DNA of 64,000 nt from JBBIND01 sp037444075 (GCA_037444075.1 JBBIND010000003.1:1-64000), one strand, 5' to 3'. Numbered from the stretch's first letter, positions 28,478 to 37,521 are shown. Program-made: numbers and translations. The notes: generated from the sequence alone by a model not told the origin.

Positions 28478-28502
28478 GTCGAGAGCGGCTGCCCTGTAAG
28501 GC

Positions 28503-29195
28503 TCAGCCCCTCACCTCGACATGGCTGCGCCGCAGTGTAATCCGCAACCGTGTCCAAGCCGGCCGGCCGAACATGGTGGCGGGCTCAAATCGCGTGCAAA
28601 GCAGGGTCTTTTCGATATCCAGGATTTCGTTGGGAGACAGGCTGCTGAGTTGTACCCTCGGGATGGAGTAGTCCTGCACTTGTCCCTTGCGGTCGACGAG
28701 CACGTTGACTACTACGTCCTGGTCCAGAAGACCGAACGAAAGGGAACTCTGCAACATGGCCTCGGTCGTCAGCAGCGTGGGCACATCGTTGGTGACCGTG
28801 CCGGCTTGGACGGCGAAAGAGGGCACCAGCATGGTGAACAGGAAGATGGCCGAAGCCAACCCCCCGGCGAAGGGCAAGGCCAACGGCCTCACCAAATTGT
28901 CGGACCAGAGGTTCAACCACGCGGCACATTCAGCCAACACGCGGCGCGGGCTCCGGCGGCGCTGCCGGCGCTGCTGCTCTTGCGAAGCGATCACGGCCAA
29001 GGCCGTGCGGAGCCTCGCCGGCGGCTGTTTGCGCGGCAGTGCTCTCAAGGCGCTCCGCAGACGCCCCGCCTGATGGACTTCCAGGGCGCAATCCATACAT
29101 TCCTGGAGATGGTCCTGGAGTGGCCGCTGGGCGGACAGCTCGGTAGAGCCTCCCTCCAGCGCTGAAATCTCCCGACTGGCATCGTTGCAGTTCAT
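28503..29195 (-). CDS. Zinc-finger anti-sigma factor with a TonB-like C-terminal domain
   Basis: 230 residues. The N-terminus has the anti-sigma zinc motif HLQECMDC with an upstream Cys (MNCNDASREISALEGG). A basic stretch (RQRRRSPRR) and a single membrane helix (LASAIFLFTMLVPSFAVQA) follow. The outer part, residues about 160-230, reads VVVNVLVDRKGQVQDYSI then LCTRFEPATMFGRPAWTRLR, like the C-terminal fold of TonB and energy-transducer proteins. It lies 10 bases after the ECF sigma gene, its likely partner. The TonB-like end could sense a periplasmic or outer membrane signal; this is inference. Confidence 0.75.
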   Translation of the reverse strand: MNCNDASREISALEGGSTELSAQRPLQDHLQECMDCALEVHQAGRLRSALRALPRKQPPARLRTALAVIASQEQQRRQRRRSPRRVLAECAAWLNLWSDNLVRPLALPFAGGLASAIFLFTMLVPSFAVQAGTVTNDVPTLLTTEAMLQSSLSFGLLDQDVVVNVLVDRKGQVQDYSIPRVQLSSLSPNEILDIEKTLLCTRFEPATMFGRPAWTRLRITLRRSHVEVRG

Positions 29196-29205
29196 ATTGC
29201 CAAAC

Positions 29206-29901
29206 CTAGTCCTGCCCGGCGGTCTGTGGCGCCCAGCCGAAGGGGTGAGCGTATTGCAGCCGTTCGGACAACGCTTTGCGCAGTGCCTCTCGCCCTCTCA
29301 AGATACGGGACTTGACCGTCCCCAAGGAGAGTCCCAGAACCGAGGCGATCTCCTCGTAGCTGAGGTCTTCTACATCGCGAAGGACCACAGCTGCCCTAAA
29401 GTTGGGGTTCAAGCGCACCAGCGCTTCTTCCAACAAGCCTTGCGTTTCCGCTGAAATGGCCAAATCGTAAGGGCTGCGGCGCGGATCCGGCAGCACATCG
29501 CCGTAGCTCCTCGAGCGCCCTTCATCCTCCTCCCACAGCCCAATCTCCCGGTGCTTATGCCGCCGGAACCAACGCCGCTGGTTGTTGGCTTCGTTCACAG
29601 CAATCCTGTAGATCCAGGTTTTCAGGCTGCTCTGCCCTCGGAACGAACCGATGTTCCTGAAAACTTTGATGAAAACTTCCTGTACCACATCGCAGGCGTC
29701 CTCCGGATCGTCCACCAGCCTGCTCACCAGGTTGAAGACGGGCTGCTGAAACTCCGCAATGAGAGTTTCATACGCGCCATCCGCGGCGCAGCGCAGGCCC
29801 TCAATCAGCGCCGCATAGGCGTTTTCGGTCACACTGGGGTGTCCACTCCCCGCTGGGCAGAGCGGGGTATCCGGGTTTAAGCAAACCGTCGATTCAGCCA
29901 C
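29206..29901 (-). CDS. ECF-type RNA polymerase sigma factor (RpoE-like)
   Basis: 231 residues. Region 2: LVDDPEDACDVVQEVFIKVF and LKTWIYRIAVNEANNQRR, which recognise the -10. Region 4: FRAAVVLRDVEDLSYEEIAS and LGLSLGTVKSRILRGREALR, the helix-turn-helix for the -35. A 35-residue non-conserved N-terminus precedes region 2. The anti-sigma gene follows at once, the usual ECF arrangement in which the membrane partner holds the sigma until a signal arrives. No AAC-type ECF promoter was found upstream by eye. Confidence 0.93.
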   Translation of the reverse strand: MAESTVCLNPDTPLCPAGSGHPSVTENAYAALIEGLRCAADGAYETLIAEFQQPVFNLVSRLVDDPEDACDVVQEVFIKVFRNIGSFRGQSSLKTWIYRIAVNEANNQRRWFRRHKHREIGLWEEDEGRSRSYGDVLPDPRRSPYDLAISAETQGLLEEALVRLNPNFRAAVVLRDVEDLSYEEIASVLGLSLGTVKSRILRGREALRKALSERLQYAHPFGWAPQTAGQD

Positions 29902-30003
29902 GGGAACGCCTCTAGTGACAATTGTACCTGCTCACCAGCAAGATCGCAGCGGCCTCTACATACTGTTTTGACGCTAATGGGCCGCAAAAGTTCCGCAAAG
30001 CGG

Positions 30004-31104
30004 TTACCGGCCGCAAACCTCTTCGTAATACTGCAAGTACAGAGGGATGATGGAACCGCTGCAAAAGCGCGTCAGCGCAGTTCTTCTGGCGGTGGCGGAG
30101 AGGCGCGCATAGACGGCTTCGTTGGTCAGCAAGCCGATGACGCGTTCCGACTGCGAGCGCACATCGCCAACCTGCTCGAGGTAACCGTCGATGCCGTGCG
30201 TAATCACTTCCTCGACGCCACCCACGCGGGTGGCCACAGCCGGTACGCCGCAGGCCATGGCCTCCAACGCCGCCAAGCCGAAGGCTTCCAGTTCGCTGGG
30301 CAATAGCAGGACGTGGGCTTGGGGCAGCAGGCGTTCGATGTGGGATTGTTTCCCCATAAACTCGACCTGCCGGTTCACCCCCAGTTCCCGGGCAAGCCGT
30401 TCGGCGGGGCCCCGCTCGGGTCCGTCCCCTACCATGAGCAATCGCGCCGGGGTCACCTCCAGCACCTGTTGGAGAATCCGGATGCAGTCGGCGACCCTTT
30501 TCACGGGACGGAAGTTGGAGATGTGGATCAGTGTCTTCTCCGAGGGAGGGCCTCCATCAGAAGGCTGGTAGATCTCACAATTGACAAAGTTGCGAACCAC
30601 GCGAATCTCCCTCTCGATGCCGAACACTTCGGCGGTCCGCCCGCGGAGGTACTCGCTCACGGCGGTTACGCCGTCGGAACGCTCGATCGAAAACTTCGTG
30701 ATGGAGTGATATGAGGGATCCATCCCGACCAACGTAATGTCGGTGCCATGCAGCGTGGTGATGAAAGGCAACCGCCTGCCGGCAGTCATCTGCTGAGCCA
30801 GCAGGGCGGCGATGGAGTGCGGGATGGCGTAGTGGACGTGCAACAGGTCGAGTTCGTGGCGTTCCGCCACAGCGGCCATGCGGGAAGCCAGCGCCAGGCA
30901 ATAGGGCGGGAACTGGAACAAGGGGTAATTGGAAACCTCCACCTCGTGGTAGTAGACGCCGTTCACGTCCGGGTCCAGGCGGATGGGGTTCGAGTAGGTG
31001 ATGAAATGGACTTCGTGGCCGCGGTTGGCGAGTTCCAGCCCGAGCTCAGTAGCTACGATGCCGCTGCCGCCGTAAGTTGGGTAGCATGTGATGCCGACCC
31101 TCAC
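30004..31104 (-). CDS. bshA: N-acetyl-alpha-D-glucosaminyl L-malate synthase
   Basis: 366 residues, GT4 family. It starts MRVGITCYPTYGGSGIVATE, a phrase highly characteristic of BshA, followed by HEVHFITYSNPIRLD and LLHVHYAIPHSIAALLAQQM. The donor-site glutamates are in PSELEAFGLAALEAMACGVP. BshA joins UDP-GlcNAc to L-malate in the first step of bacillithiol synthesis. The start is a GTG overlapping the stop of the lipoprotein gene upstream (GTGA). bshB and bshC are not in the window. Confidence 0.92.
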   Translation of the reverse strand: MRVGITCYPTYGGSGIVATELGLELANRGHEVHFITYSNPIRLDPDVNGVYYHEVEVSNYPLFQFPPYCLALASRMAAVAERHELDLLHVHYAIPHSIAALLAQQMTAGRRLPFITTLHGTDITLVGMDPSYHSITKFSIERSDGVTAVSEYLRGRTAEVFGIEREIRVVRNFVNCEIYQPSDGGPPSEKTLIHISNFRPVKRVADCIRILQQVLEVTPARLLMVGDGPERGPAERLARELGVNRQVEFMGKQSHIERLLPQAHVLLLPSELEAFGLAALEAMACGVPAVATRVGGVEEVITHGIDGYLEQVGDVRSQSERVIGLLTNEAVYARLSATARRTALTRFCSGSIIPLYLQYYEEVCGR

Positions 31105-32117
31105 TTTGCCAGCTTAGCATTGCGGAGAGTCAGCCAAGCCAGGCCGATCTGTCCGTTCACGTTCTCATCAGGCCGGGGTGCGTCCCCTCCGCCGTACCAG
31201 ACCATCAGGCGGCCGTCCGACAGGATCACCGTGGGATCACACACGACCTGAGAATTCCAGGCTTCCGCGCCCGCCAACACGGCTGTCTGGGTGTGCCGCT
31301 CCCAGCGGACGCCGTCCTCGGAGACAGCCAACCCAAGCCTCCGTACTTCGGCCCGGTCCCGCGCGGTGTAAAGCATCCAGTAACGTCCGCCGAAAGCCCA
31401 CACCGCCGGTTCGCCCAGACCGGTTTCATCAAACGCACCCGGTTCACCGATCTCCAGGATGGGATTGGACCGGAGTTTGGTCCAGGCGATGCCGTCGGCG
31501 GAGACAGCCACACCGAGCCGCTGACGCCGAGCGCGATCCTGCCCCAAATAGTAGAGGTAAAGTTTGCCCCCGGCTTCAATCACATAAGGGTCCGCCACGC
31601 CGCGTTCGTCCCAGCTCCCCCGGGGACCGGTCTCCAGCACCGGAGTGGGGCGCTTCACCCAGTTCAGTGCGTCGCGCGAGTTTGCCAGTCCGATGCGCGG
31701 AGGGTCCCCAGCCTGGTACCAGTAAAGGAACTCACCCCCAAACCTGAGAACTGAACCGTTTGCGGCGATGTAGCCGCCCTCCCAGGTAAGAGGTTCAGGT
31801 GAAAGCACTTTGCCGCGCTTGGTCCAGGCGATACCGTCCGTAGAGGTGGCCAGACCGGTATGCCAGGTGTGGCCGTCATAGCCTGAGTAGAGGTTGTAAT
31901 ACAGCCGTTCGTGCTGCACGATGCTCGGGTTCAAGACATCGACGGAGTCCCATTCGCCCTCGGGGCCGCGCGTGAGAACAGGGCCCGGCAGCAACTCCCA
32001 TTCGGGACTCACGCTTGCGGGTTGGCCAGGAGGCGCCGGCAGGCGAAACTCGGCATAGCGTCCGCAAGCTGCCAACAGAAAGCAGGCCACCGCGAGAGCC
32101 GACCGGAGGAGCTTCAT
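31101..32117 (-). CDS. Lipoprotein with a five-bladed propeller of glycosidase type (GH43/GH32-like)
   Basis: 338 residues. A lipobox ends the signal peptide (LAVACFLLAACG). Repeated blades read HTGLATSTDGIAWTKRG, RLGVAVSADGIAWTKL and RLGLAVSEDGVRWERHT, the pattern of GH32/43/130 propeller proteins. DVLNPSIVQHERLYYNLYSG and WDERGVADPYVIEAGGKLYL hold acidic residues in plausible active-site places, but no complete catalytic triad can be assigned. Its first codon overlaps the sensor kinase stop (ATGA) and its end overlaps bshA (GTGA), so all three genes are translationally coupled. Confidence 0.7.
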   Translation of the reverse strand: MKLLRSALAVACFLLAACGRYAEFRLPAPPGQPASVSPEWELLPGPVLTRGPEGEWDSVDVLNPSIVQHERLYYNLYSGYDGHTWHTGLATSTDGIAWTKRGKVLSPEPLTWEGGYIAANGSVLRFGGEFLYWYQAGDPPRIGLANSRDALNWVKRPTPVLETGPRGSWDERGVADPYVIEAGGKLYLYYLGQDRARRQRLGVAVSADGIAWTKLRSNPILEIGEPGAFDETGLGEPAVWAFGGRYWMLYTARDRAEVRRLGLAVSEDGVRWERHTQTAVLAGAEAWNSQVVCDPTVILSDGRLMVWYGGGDAPRPDENVNGQIGLAWLTLRNAKLAK

Positions 32118-33268
32118 AGGGGAAACTGGAATCGCAACACGGCGCCTGAACCGGGCCTTGATTCAAGCACCATGTCGCCCCCCAAAGCACGGACGCGCCG
32201 CCGGATGCTGACCGGGCCCACGCGCAAATTCTCTAATTCCTCCAGGGTGAAGATGCCAGCCAATTCAAACCCCTCGCCGTCATCTTCCACCTGCATTCCG
32301 AGGGTTTCTCCCCGGCGTTCCGCCGTCACCACCACTCGCGATGCGCGCGCATGTTTGTAGATGTTCGTCAGGGCTTCCCGCAAAACCAGCAGGACTTCCT
32401 TCGACGTATCGCCATGGTCAATGTCCAACTCGCCGGAACCGACAAAGCGTGCCGCAATCCCGGTGTCTTTCTGAAAATGCTCAACGGTCCGGCTCAGTGA
32501 GGCGCTCAGTTCGGTTCCGTCAACATCGAACGGCCGCATGCTGCGGACGAATGCGCGAAGCTCAGCCGTCTGGTTTCTGACCAGTTCCTGCAACTGCTCT
32601 ACTTCAGCCGCAGCGGCTGCAACCGATTTGGTCAGCATTTTCCTGATGACTTCCAGGCGTAGTTGGAAACTGATGAAGCTCTGCAGCGGTCCGTCATGGA
32701 AATCCGCGGCGATACGCTCCATTTCCGCCTGCCGTGCCTGCCGCGCTTCGGAGCGAAACAACACGGCCTGCCGCGAAGCCTGGAAAAGGCGGTCACGCAG
32801 GGAACGTTGCAAGAGCGAACAGACGACTCCCAACGCCGTCATGGGGAGCAGCGATGACCACAGGGAAGGTGCAAGGCTGGGCTGCACTATCAGCAGGTAG
32901 CCGAGGGCGGAAACGGAAACCAGCAACAACTGCTGCGTGCTGTGGAGCAGAACCGCGCTAGCCATGAGGTAGAAGTAGAAGCCGGAGCACAGCCAGAGCC
33001 GCGCATCTCCGTCACCGGTGCAGAGAATCATGAAGACGACGCAGTCCAACAGCAATCCCAGCAAAGCACGGCTCGACCGGTCGAACTGGCTAAAGACTAG
33101 TGCGGCAAGGCTGAAAGCCGCATAGAGGACGAGCAGGGGGATTATCAAGGAGGCGGCTGGCCCACCACGCATCGCCTCCACCAGAATACCGGCAACAGAC
33201 AGCAGCAACCGCGCGCCAGCCACGCTGCGGCGCCAGACTAAGGGCACGAGAGAGTGCTCAGAAGTCAA
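32114..33268 (-). CDS. Membrane sensor histidine kinase (HisKA_3/HATPase, NarL-partner type)
   Basis: 384 residues. About six hydrophobic segments occupy residues 10-155 (LIIPLLVLYAAFSLAALVF, LLVSVSALGYLLIV and others). The dimerisation helix carries the phospho-acceptor His in ERIAADFHDGPLQSFI. The ATPase domain has the N box LREALTNIYKHARAS, the G1 box MQVEDDGEGFEL and GGDMVLESRPGSGAVLRFQF. Kinases of this class pair with LuxR/NarL-type regulators; none is present nearby. It is the first gene of a coupled set leading into bshA. Confidence 0.9.
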   Translation of the reverse strand: MTSEHSLVPLVWRRSVAGARLLLSVAGILVEAMRGGPAASLIIPLLVLYAAFSLAALVFSQFDRSSRALLGLLLDCVVFMILCTGDGDARLWLCSGFYFYLMASAVLLHSTQQLLLVSVSALGYLLIVQPSLAPSLWSSLLPMTALGVVCSLLQRSLRDRLFQASRQAVLFRSEARQARQAEMERIAADFHDGPLQSFISFQLRLEVIRKMLTKSVAAAAAEVEQLQELVRNQTAELRAFVRSMRPFDVDGTELSASLSRTVEHFQKDTGIAARFVGSGELDIDHGDTSKEVLLVLREALTNIYKHARASRVVVTAERRGETLGMQVEDDGEGFELAGIFTLEELENLRVGPVSIRRRVRALGGDMVLESRPGSGAVLRFQFPL

Positions 33269-33324
33269 GACTATGTCACCTGCGCCAGGACTGAGCGGCG
33301 CAACCGCCTGAAAAGACCGTTCCT

Positions 33325-33867
33325 CTAGCGCCTATACAAGTAGAGTGTGTGGCTGCGGCCCTCGCCATCGTCGTCGATGTGCTCAACCTTCTCCGGTTTC
33401 CAATCGGAGAACTCGAAATCATGCGAGACAATGCGAGTTCCTTTCTTCAATTGCTTCTCCAGCAACGGCCTGACCTTGTCGTTCGAACTCGGCAACAGGT
33501 ACACAGTGATCAGATCGGCGGAACTGTAGTCCTGCTTGAAAATGTCGCCGTGGATGATCTTGGCGCGCTTCTCCAGGCCAAGCTTCTTGATCTTCTCGGA
33601 GCTCTGTTTGTAGAGATCCGCATCGTACTCCACACCCGTGGCGATAGCCTGGAACTTCTGAGCCGCCATGATGGGAATGCGGCCGTCACCGCTGCCCAGA
33701 TCAAACATCCTCTCGCCGGGCTTCAAATCGCCCAGCTTGAGCATGCGCGCTACGATCGTCTCCGGAGTCGGGTAGTAAGGGGCCAGCTTTTCAATCTCTT
33801 CCTTGGGTTGCTGGGCAACCAACACCGCTGGGAGCAGCGCTAGCAGTAATGACCTTCGTGTAATCAT
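33325..33867 (-). CDS. Exported class I SAM-dependent methyltransferase-like protein
   Basis: 180 residues. A clear signal peptide (MITRRSLLLALLPAVLVAQQ) precedes a compact methyltransferase fold: ARMLKLGDLKPGERMFDLGS, then GDGRIPIMAAQ, ATGVEYDADLYKQ and IIHGDIFKQDYSSADLITVY. The SAM-binding DLGSGDG motif is intact. Because SAM is cytoplasmic, an exported methyltransferase is puzzling; the N-terminal segment may act as a membrane anchor or the protein may bind another ligand. It lies 56 bases downstream of the neighbouring TIGR03437 gene and 56 bases ahead of the sensor kinase. Confidence 0.75.
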   Translation of the reverse strand: MITRRSLLLALLPAVLVAQQPKEEIEKLAPYYPTPETIVARMLKLGDLKPGERMFDLGSGDGRIPIMAAQKFQAIATGVEYDADLYKQSSEKIKKLGLEKRAKIIHGDIFKQDYSSADLITVYLLPSSNDKVRPLLEKQLKKGTRIVSHDFEFSDWKPEKVEHIDDDGEGRSHTLYLYRR

Positions 33868-33924
33868 GGCAATTTCCCTTGAACGTTTTAGTTTACAGCA
33901 AAGAAGTAGACTCCCTGAAGAAGG

Positions 33925-35874
33925 TCAAGGTTGCAGGTAAAGGCGAACCCGGTTGCTCGATTGTCCGTCAGCCTCCAGGTACAGCTCGGCCGGACCGTGG
34001 TTGACGATGTCGGGCAAGCGCACCTCGACCACGTAGAAACCGGCGTAACCCGGCGCCAAAGTTGCGGAGAGGACTTCCAGCGGCACTCGATCCAAATAGG
34101 CTTTCACCGGTGTCGCCACCCGGGGGGGAGAGGTGAGAGGCGCAGGCAGACCGGCCGGCCAATCAGGCTCAACCCGTCCCAGCCCGGTGGCCAAAACCTG
34201 CAAGCGGGCATAGGATCGGGCGGGAGTCATGGCGTCCAGCAAGAGTCCACTGTCACCGTCCAGCAGGAGAGGCGTTCCATCGCGGTCCGCAAAGATCGCG
34301 GGGGACGCCGGCCGCAACGCTATCCCTAAATCGTAATGAGAAACCAAGCCGTTCTCGATCGAAGTGAGGGCCACTGAAAGGACCGGGCCGGAAACATGGA
34401 ACGGCACTTGAATCTGGGATTCGCTCTCGGAGGCGGACAGCACAGGCAGGTCCTGGGTGCCTGCTCTGGCTGCATGCAACTTGCGGCCCAACAGGCTGAG
34501 CAGGGTGCCAGGCGCGGCAGGCCGGCCTGTGAGATCGGCGGCATTCACCAGACGGGGCGCAAGAAAACGGTGAGGAGCCGTGGCGGCGAAGACGCCGTAC
34601 CCCTCAACGGCCACGAATAACTGGTGGCCCGCCGGATCCAGTTTGACATCCGTGACGCGCGCGGAGGGAAGCACGGCTGATAGCAGTCTCCATTGATCGA
34701 AAGGCCCGGCCGCATCCAGGTCGGCAAAGGTATAGAAGAGGCCTCCGTCAGCGGCCAGGTACACCGTGCCAGTGACGCGGTCCGCAGCTACCCCCCAGGC
34801 GCTCATTGCAGGCAAGCCCGCGCTCAAGTCATCCCAGAACATGCCCCCGTTGACGGTCCGCAGCAGGCGGGCGCCGGTCCGGCCATCCGCCCGGGCGCCC
34901 AGGGCCACGAGAGCCATCCGCGGGTCGTCAGGATCGGCATAAATCTGCTCAACGCGTCCGGCGCCTTCAGCCACAAACTCACGCCAGTTGCGGCCTCCGT
35001 CGGCCGTCGTCCAGACGCGGCCTTCCAATCCTCCGGCGTAAATGTAGGAACCTGCCGCGGCCACCGCGCTGATCTCGCGGCCCAGCACGGATTGCAGAGC
35101 CGTCTGCAGAGCCTGCTCTCGCGCCAACCCGGCGTCCTCCACCGGTCGCCAGGCGTGCTTTTCCCCCGGCGCCCACTCGACTGCCCCGATGCCGCCTATC
35201 AACAACCGAGCCCCTTGGCTTCCCTGCGGAAGAGTCAATATGCGCCGCGCGTCCAGGTTGGGCAGGGCAGCGTTCAGGCTATTCCAACTCAATCCGCCGT
35301 CCATCGACCGCCACACCCCATAACGATTGCTGACGGCGATCTGCTCCGGCGAAAGCGGAGATACGGCAAGATCCGTGAAGCCGCCCCCCAAGATGGACTG
35401 TTGCCTGAAGTCGGTCAGATTGACCCAGTGGCTACCTCCATTTTCGGACCGGTATACAGCTCCACCGAATGCGTACCAAAGGTGTGCGGACCCACTGACA
35501 GGGCGCAAGGTGGCAAAACGCTCCGGCATCACGGTCCGCGAGAGCCGAGGAGCCGCATGCGGTGCGGGGATGTCGGTGGCAGTGAGCGCTGAAGGCTTCC
35601 AGGAGTCGTCGCTGCTGGTTTCCAGAATCCGTCCGGAGCGCGTCCTGGCGTACAGCGTGGCGCCGTCAGACGAGTACCAAACCCGCTCCACAGGACCGGC
35701 GGCGACTCCCGCCAAATGGGTCTCGATGGCGGTGTTTCCGATGCGTCTCCATTCAGGCGCGGGGAGCCCTGCGCTGCCTCTAGGCGTTTGAGAGGCGAGG
35801 GTCGGAGGCAATAGCAGAGCCAACCCTATGGCACAACGCGCCATCGCTGCGGTACTATGACACATCCGAAGCAA
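33925..35874 (-). CDS. Secreted sortilin/BNR-like propeller protein with a Solibacter-type C-terminal domain
   Basis: 649 residues with a signal peptide (AMARCAIGLALLLPPTLAS). Residues about 45-400 contain BNR/sortilin-type blades: SENGGSHWVNLTD, SMDGGLSWNSLNA, TADGGRNWREFV and TVNGGMFWDDLSAG. Residues about 435-649 match the layout of the TIGR03437 'Solibacter uncharacterized C-terminal domain': RLVNAADLTGRPAAPGTLLS near its start, LLGRKL, LQVLATGLGRVEPDWPAG and FYVVEVRLPDIV. It is probably an extracellular carbohydrate or protein-binding protein. The domain is a strong lineage marker. Confidence 0.85.
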   Translation of the reverse strand: MLRMCHSTAAMARCAIGLALLLPPTLASQTPRGSAGLPAPEWRRIGNTAIETHLAGVAAGPVERVWYSSDGATLYARTRSGRILETSSDDSWKPSALTATDIPAPHAAPRLSRTVMPERFATLRPVSGSAHLWYAFGGAVYRSENGGSHWVNLTDFRQQSILGGGFTDLAVSPLSPEQIAVSNRYGVWRSMDGGLSWNSLNAALPNLDARRILTLPQGSQGARLLIGGIGAVEWAPGEKHAWRPVEDAGLAREQALQTALQSVLGREISAVAAAGSYIYAGGLEGRVWTTADGGRNWREFVAEGAGRVEQIYADPDDPRMALVALGARADGRTGARLLRTVNGGMFWDDLSAGLPAMSAWGVAADRVTGTVYLAADGGLFYTFADLDAAGPFDQWRLLSAVLPSARVTDVKLDPAGHQLFVAVEGYGVFAATAPHRFLAPRLVNAADLTGRPAAPGTLLSLLGRKLHAARAGTQDLPVLSASESESQIQVPFHVSGPVLSVALTSIENGLVSHYDLGIALRPASPAIFADRDGTPLLLDGDSGLLLDAMTPARSYARLQVLATGLGRVEPDWPAGLPAPLTSPPRVATPVKAYLDRVPLEVLSATLAPGYAGFYVVEVRLPDIVNHGPAELYLEADGQSSNRVRLYLQP

Positions 35875-36040
35875 CTATTGTAACCCGTTCCACCATGGGG
35901 TATATCGTCCCAAACGCTTCAGAACTTTTGAGATTCCCGGTGCACGGGGGCAACAATTTTTTTCTGGACCCCTAGTTGCAACCGAGATTTGGTGATAGAC
36001 TAAGATTCGGTTAAACTCAGGGCGACTTGCGTCCGAAGAT

Positions 36041-36883
36041 ATGGTAGGCATGCCGCAGCAAATGTATCGGAGTTTGTTGCCGTGGCTCGCGGCGGCTTTC
36101 GTGGCCGCAGCAGCTTGGGGCCAAGCCATTCCCTTGCAGGATGGGAATGCTGCCCGAGTTGTGTCTGCCACCGGGCAGGTCTCCGTTCTACGCGACGCCT
36201 ACCCCTGGGCCCTCCAGGTGAATGACGTTGTAAGGCCGCAGCAGGTGATCGTCACTGGCCCGGACGGCATGACCGTTCTGGCCCTTTCCGATGGCAGCAC
36301 TTTCGAGGTGTTTCCGAACTCCCGGGTCAGTTTTCGCAACAACCCCGGCAACTGGCGGGACTTGCTGGACCTCTGGATTGGCCGGGTAAAAGTGCACATA
36401 CAGACCTGGGGCGGCCAGCCGAATCCCAACCGCGTTTTCACCCCCACGGCGGTGATTTCCGTGCGCGGAACGGTCTTCGACGTGGTCGTTGAGGACGAGG
36501 ATGAAACCACGCTGGTCAGCGTCGAAGAAGGCCAGGTGGCGGTTCGTCACCGCCTGTTTGCGGGTGGCGTGCTCAAGGTCCTCAATGCGGGCGATTTCCT
36601 GCGAGTCTTCAAGAGCCAGCCCTTGTCTGACCGCTCATTGAACAGGGGAGCCGTGGTTGAGCGCGGCGTCCGCGCCATGTTGGATGCGTTCTACAGCGTT
36701 CTGCTGCGCAACCCTCGAACCAGCCTGCCCGGTGGACTGCCGGGCGGCTTGCCCGGTGCGAGCATCCCTGGCGTAGGGGGTCCGACGCTGCCGGGCGATA
36801 CGGGTGCAACGCCTCCGCCCCCGCCACCTCCTGGCGATCTGGGCGGGATTCCGCCTCCGCCTCCTCCGCCACCTGGCGGCTAG
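36041..36883 (+). CDS. Secreted FecR-domain protein with a proline-rich tail
   Basis: 280 residues. A signal peptide (MYRSLLPWLAAAFVAAAAWG) is best explained if translation starts at 36062; the longer ATG at 36041 is also open. The FecR-type domain spans residues about 35-190: VVSATGQVSVLRDAYPWALQ, DGSTFEVFPNSRVSF, TPTAVISVRGTVFDVVVEDE and VSVEEGQVAVRH. The tail is rich in Pro and Gly (GGLPGGLPGA, TPPPPPPPG and GIPPPPPPPPG). FecR domains here are not tied to a TonB system and probably act as structural beta-sandwich proteins. First of a three-gene cluster. Confidence 0.8.
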   Translation: MVGMPQQMYRSLLPWLAAAFVAAAAWGQAIPLQDGNAARVVSATGQVSVLRDAYPWALQVNDVVRPQQVIVTGPDGMTVLALSDGSTFEVFPNSRVSFRNNPGNWRDLLDLWIGRVKVHIQTWGGQPNPNRVFTPTAVISVRGTVFDVVVEDEDETTLVSVEEGQVAVRHRLFAGGVLKVLNAGDFLRVFKSQPLSDRSLNRGAVVERGVRAMLDAFYSVLLRNPRTSLPGGLPGGLPGASIPGVGGPTLPGDTGATPPPPPPPGDLGGIPPPPPPPPGG

Positions 36884-36891
36884 TGCCGCAC

Positions 36892-36911
36892 GTTTCTCTT
36901 TCGTGAGAAAC
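36892..36911 (+). other. Small hairpin between the FecR gene and the next gene
   Basis: A 7-base-pair inverted repeat GTTTCTC / GAGAAAC with a 6-base loop and no T tract. It sits in the 47-base gap and may be an RNA processing or attenuation element, or chance. Confidence 0.35.
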
Positions 36912-36930
36912 TGAGCATATCCAATCGATC

Positions 36931-37521
36931 ATGATCAACGTGCGTGTATCTACTTTCCTGGCGATCTGGGTGGCAGCCCTGACGCTGCCCGGCTCCGCGC
37001 CAGCGTCACAGCAAGGTGGTTTGGTGCCGGAGTGGGACGCCAACAGGATGATCCAGAAACTCTCGGCGGAGATTCAGCGGGTGGACCCCATACTCGGCGA
37101 GATTCAGGTCGAAAGTTGGATTGCCAAAGGCGCGTCGGCAGCATACCGCGAGCAATGGCAGGACACGCGCGAAGAGGTCCGCAACGTTCTGGACACACTG
37201 GGGCGGTTGGCAGCGCAGCCGGACCGGGTCAAGATTGCACTCGAGGCTTTCCTTCGGGTGCAGGCGGTGGATGGCCGGCTGTTCTCCCTGGCGGATGGGA
37301 TTCGCCGATATCAGAATCCCGCCCTGGCGGAACTGCTGGAAGGCACCTTTGGTGAAAGCGCCGGGGCGAGGCAATGGTTGCGTCAGTACCTGGTGGATTT
37401 GGTCAACGCCAAGGAGGAGGAGTTTCTGATCATAGACCGTGAAGCCCAGCAGTGCCGCGCCCAGACGATCACCCAACCTCTGGACCGGAGCCGGCCTGCC
37501 GCTGAGGTGAAACGCCCATGA
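36931..37521 (+). CDS. Secreted protein of unknown function
   Basis: 196 residues. I do not recognise the family. A signal peptide (FLAIWVAALTLPGSAPAS) is followed by a mostly helical, Gln/Glu/Arg-rich body: QKLSAEIQRVDPILGEIQVE, AAYREQWQDTREEVRNVLDT and REAQQCRAQTITQPLDR. One Cys is near the end. It lies 47 bases after the FecR gene and shares ATGA with the cysteine-rich gene that follows, so the three are probably one operon. Confidence 0.75.
   Translation: MINVRVSTFLAIWVAALTLPGSAPASQQGGLVPEWDANRMIQKLSAEIQRVDPILGEIQVESWIAKGASAAYREQWQDTREEVRNVLDTLGRLAAQPDRVKIALEAFLRVQAVDGRLFSLADGIRRYQNPALAELLEGTFGESAGARQWLRQYLVDLVNAKEEEFLIIDREAQQCRAQTITQPLDRSRPAAEVKRP

Noticed and set aside
36892..36911. 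Hairpin read as a full terminator after the FecR gene.
   Set aside because: The stem is only 7 pairs and no T tract follows, and the next gene seems to belong to the same operon.
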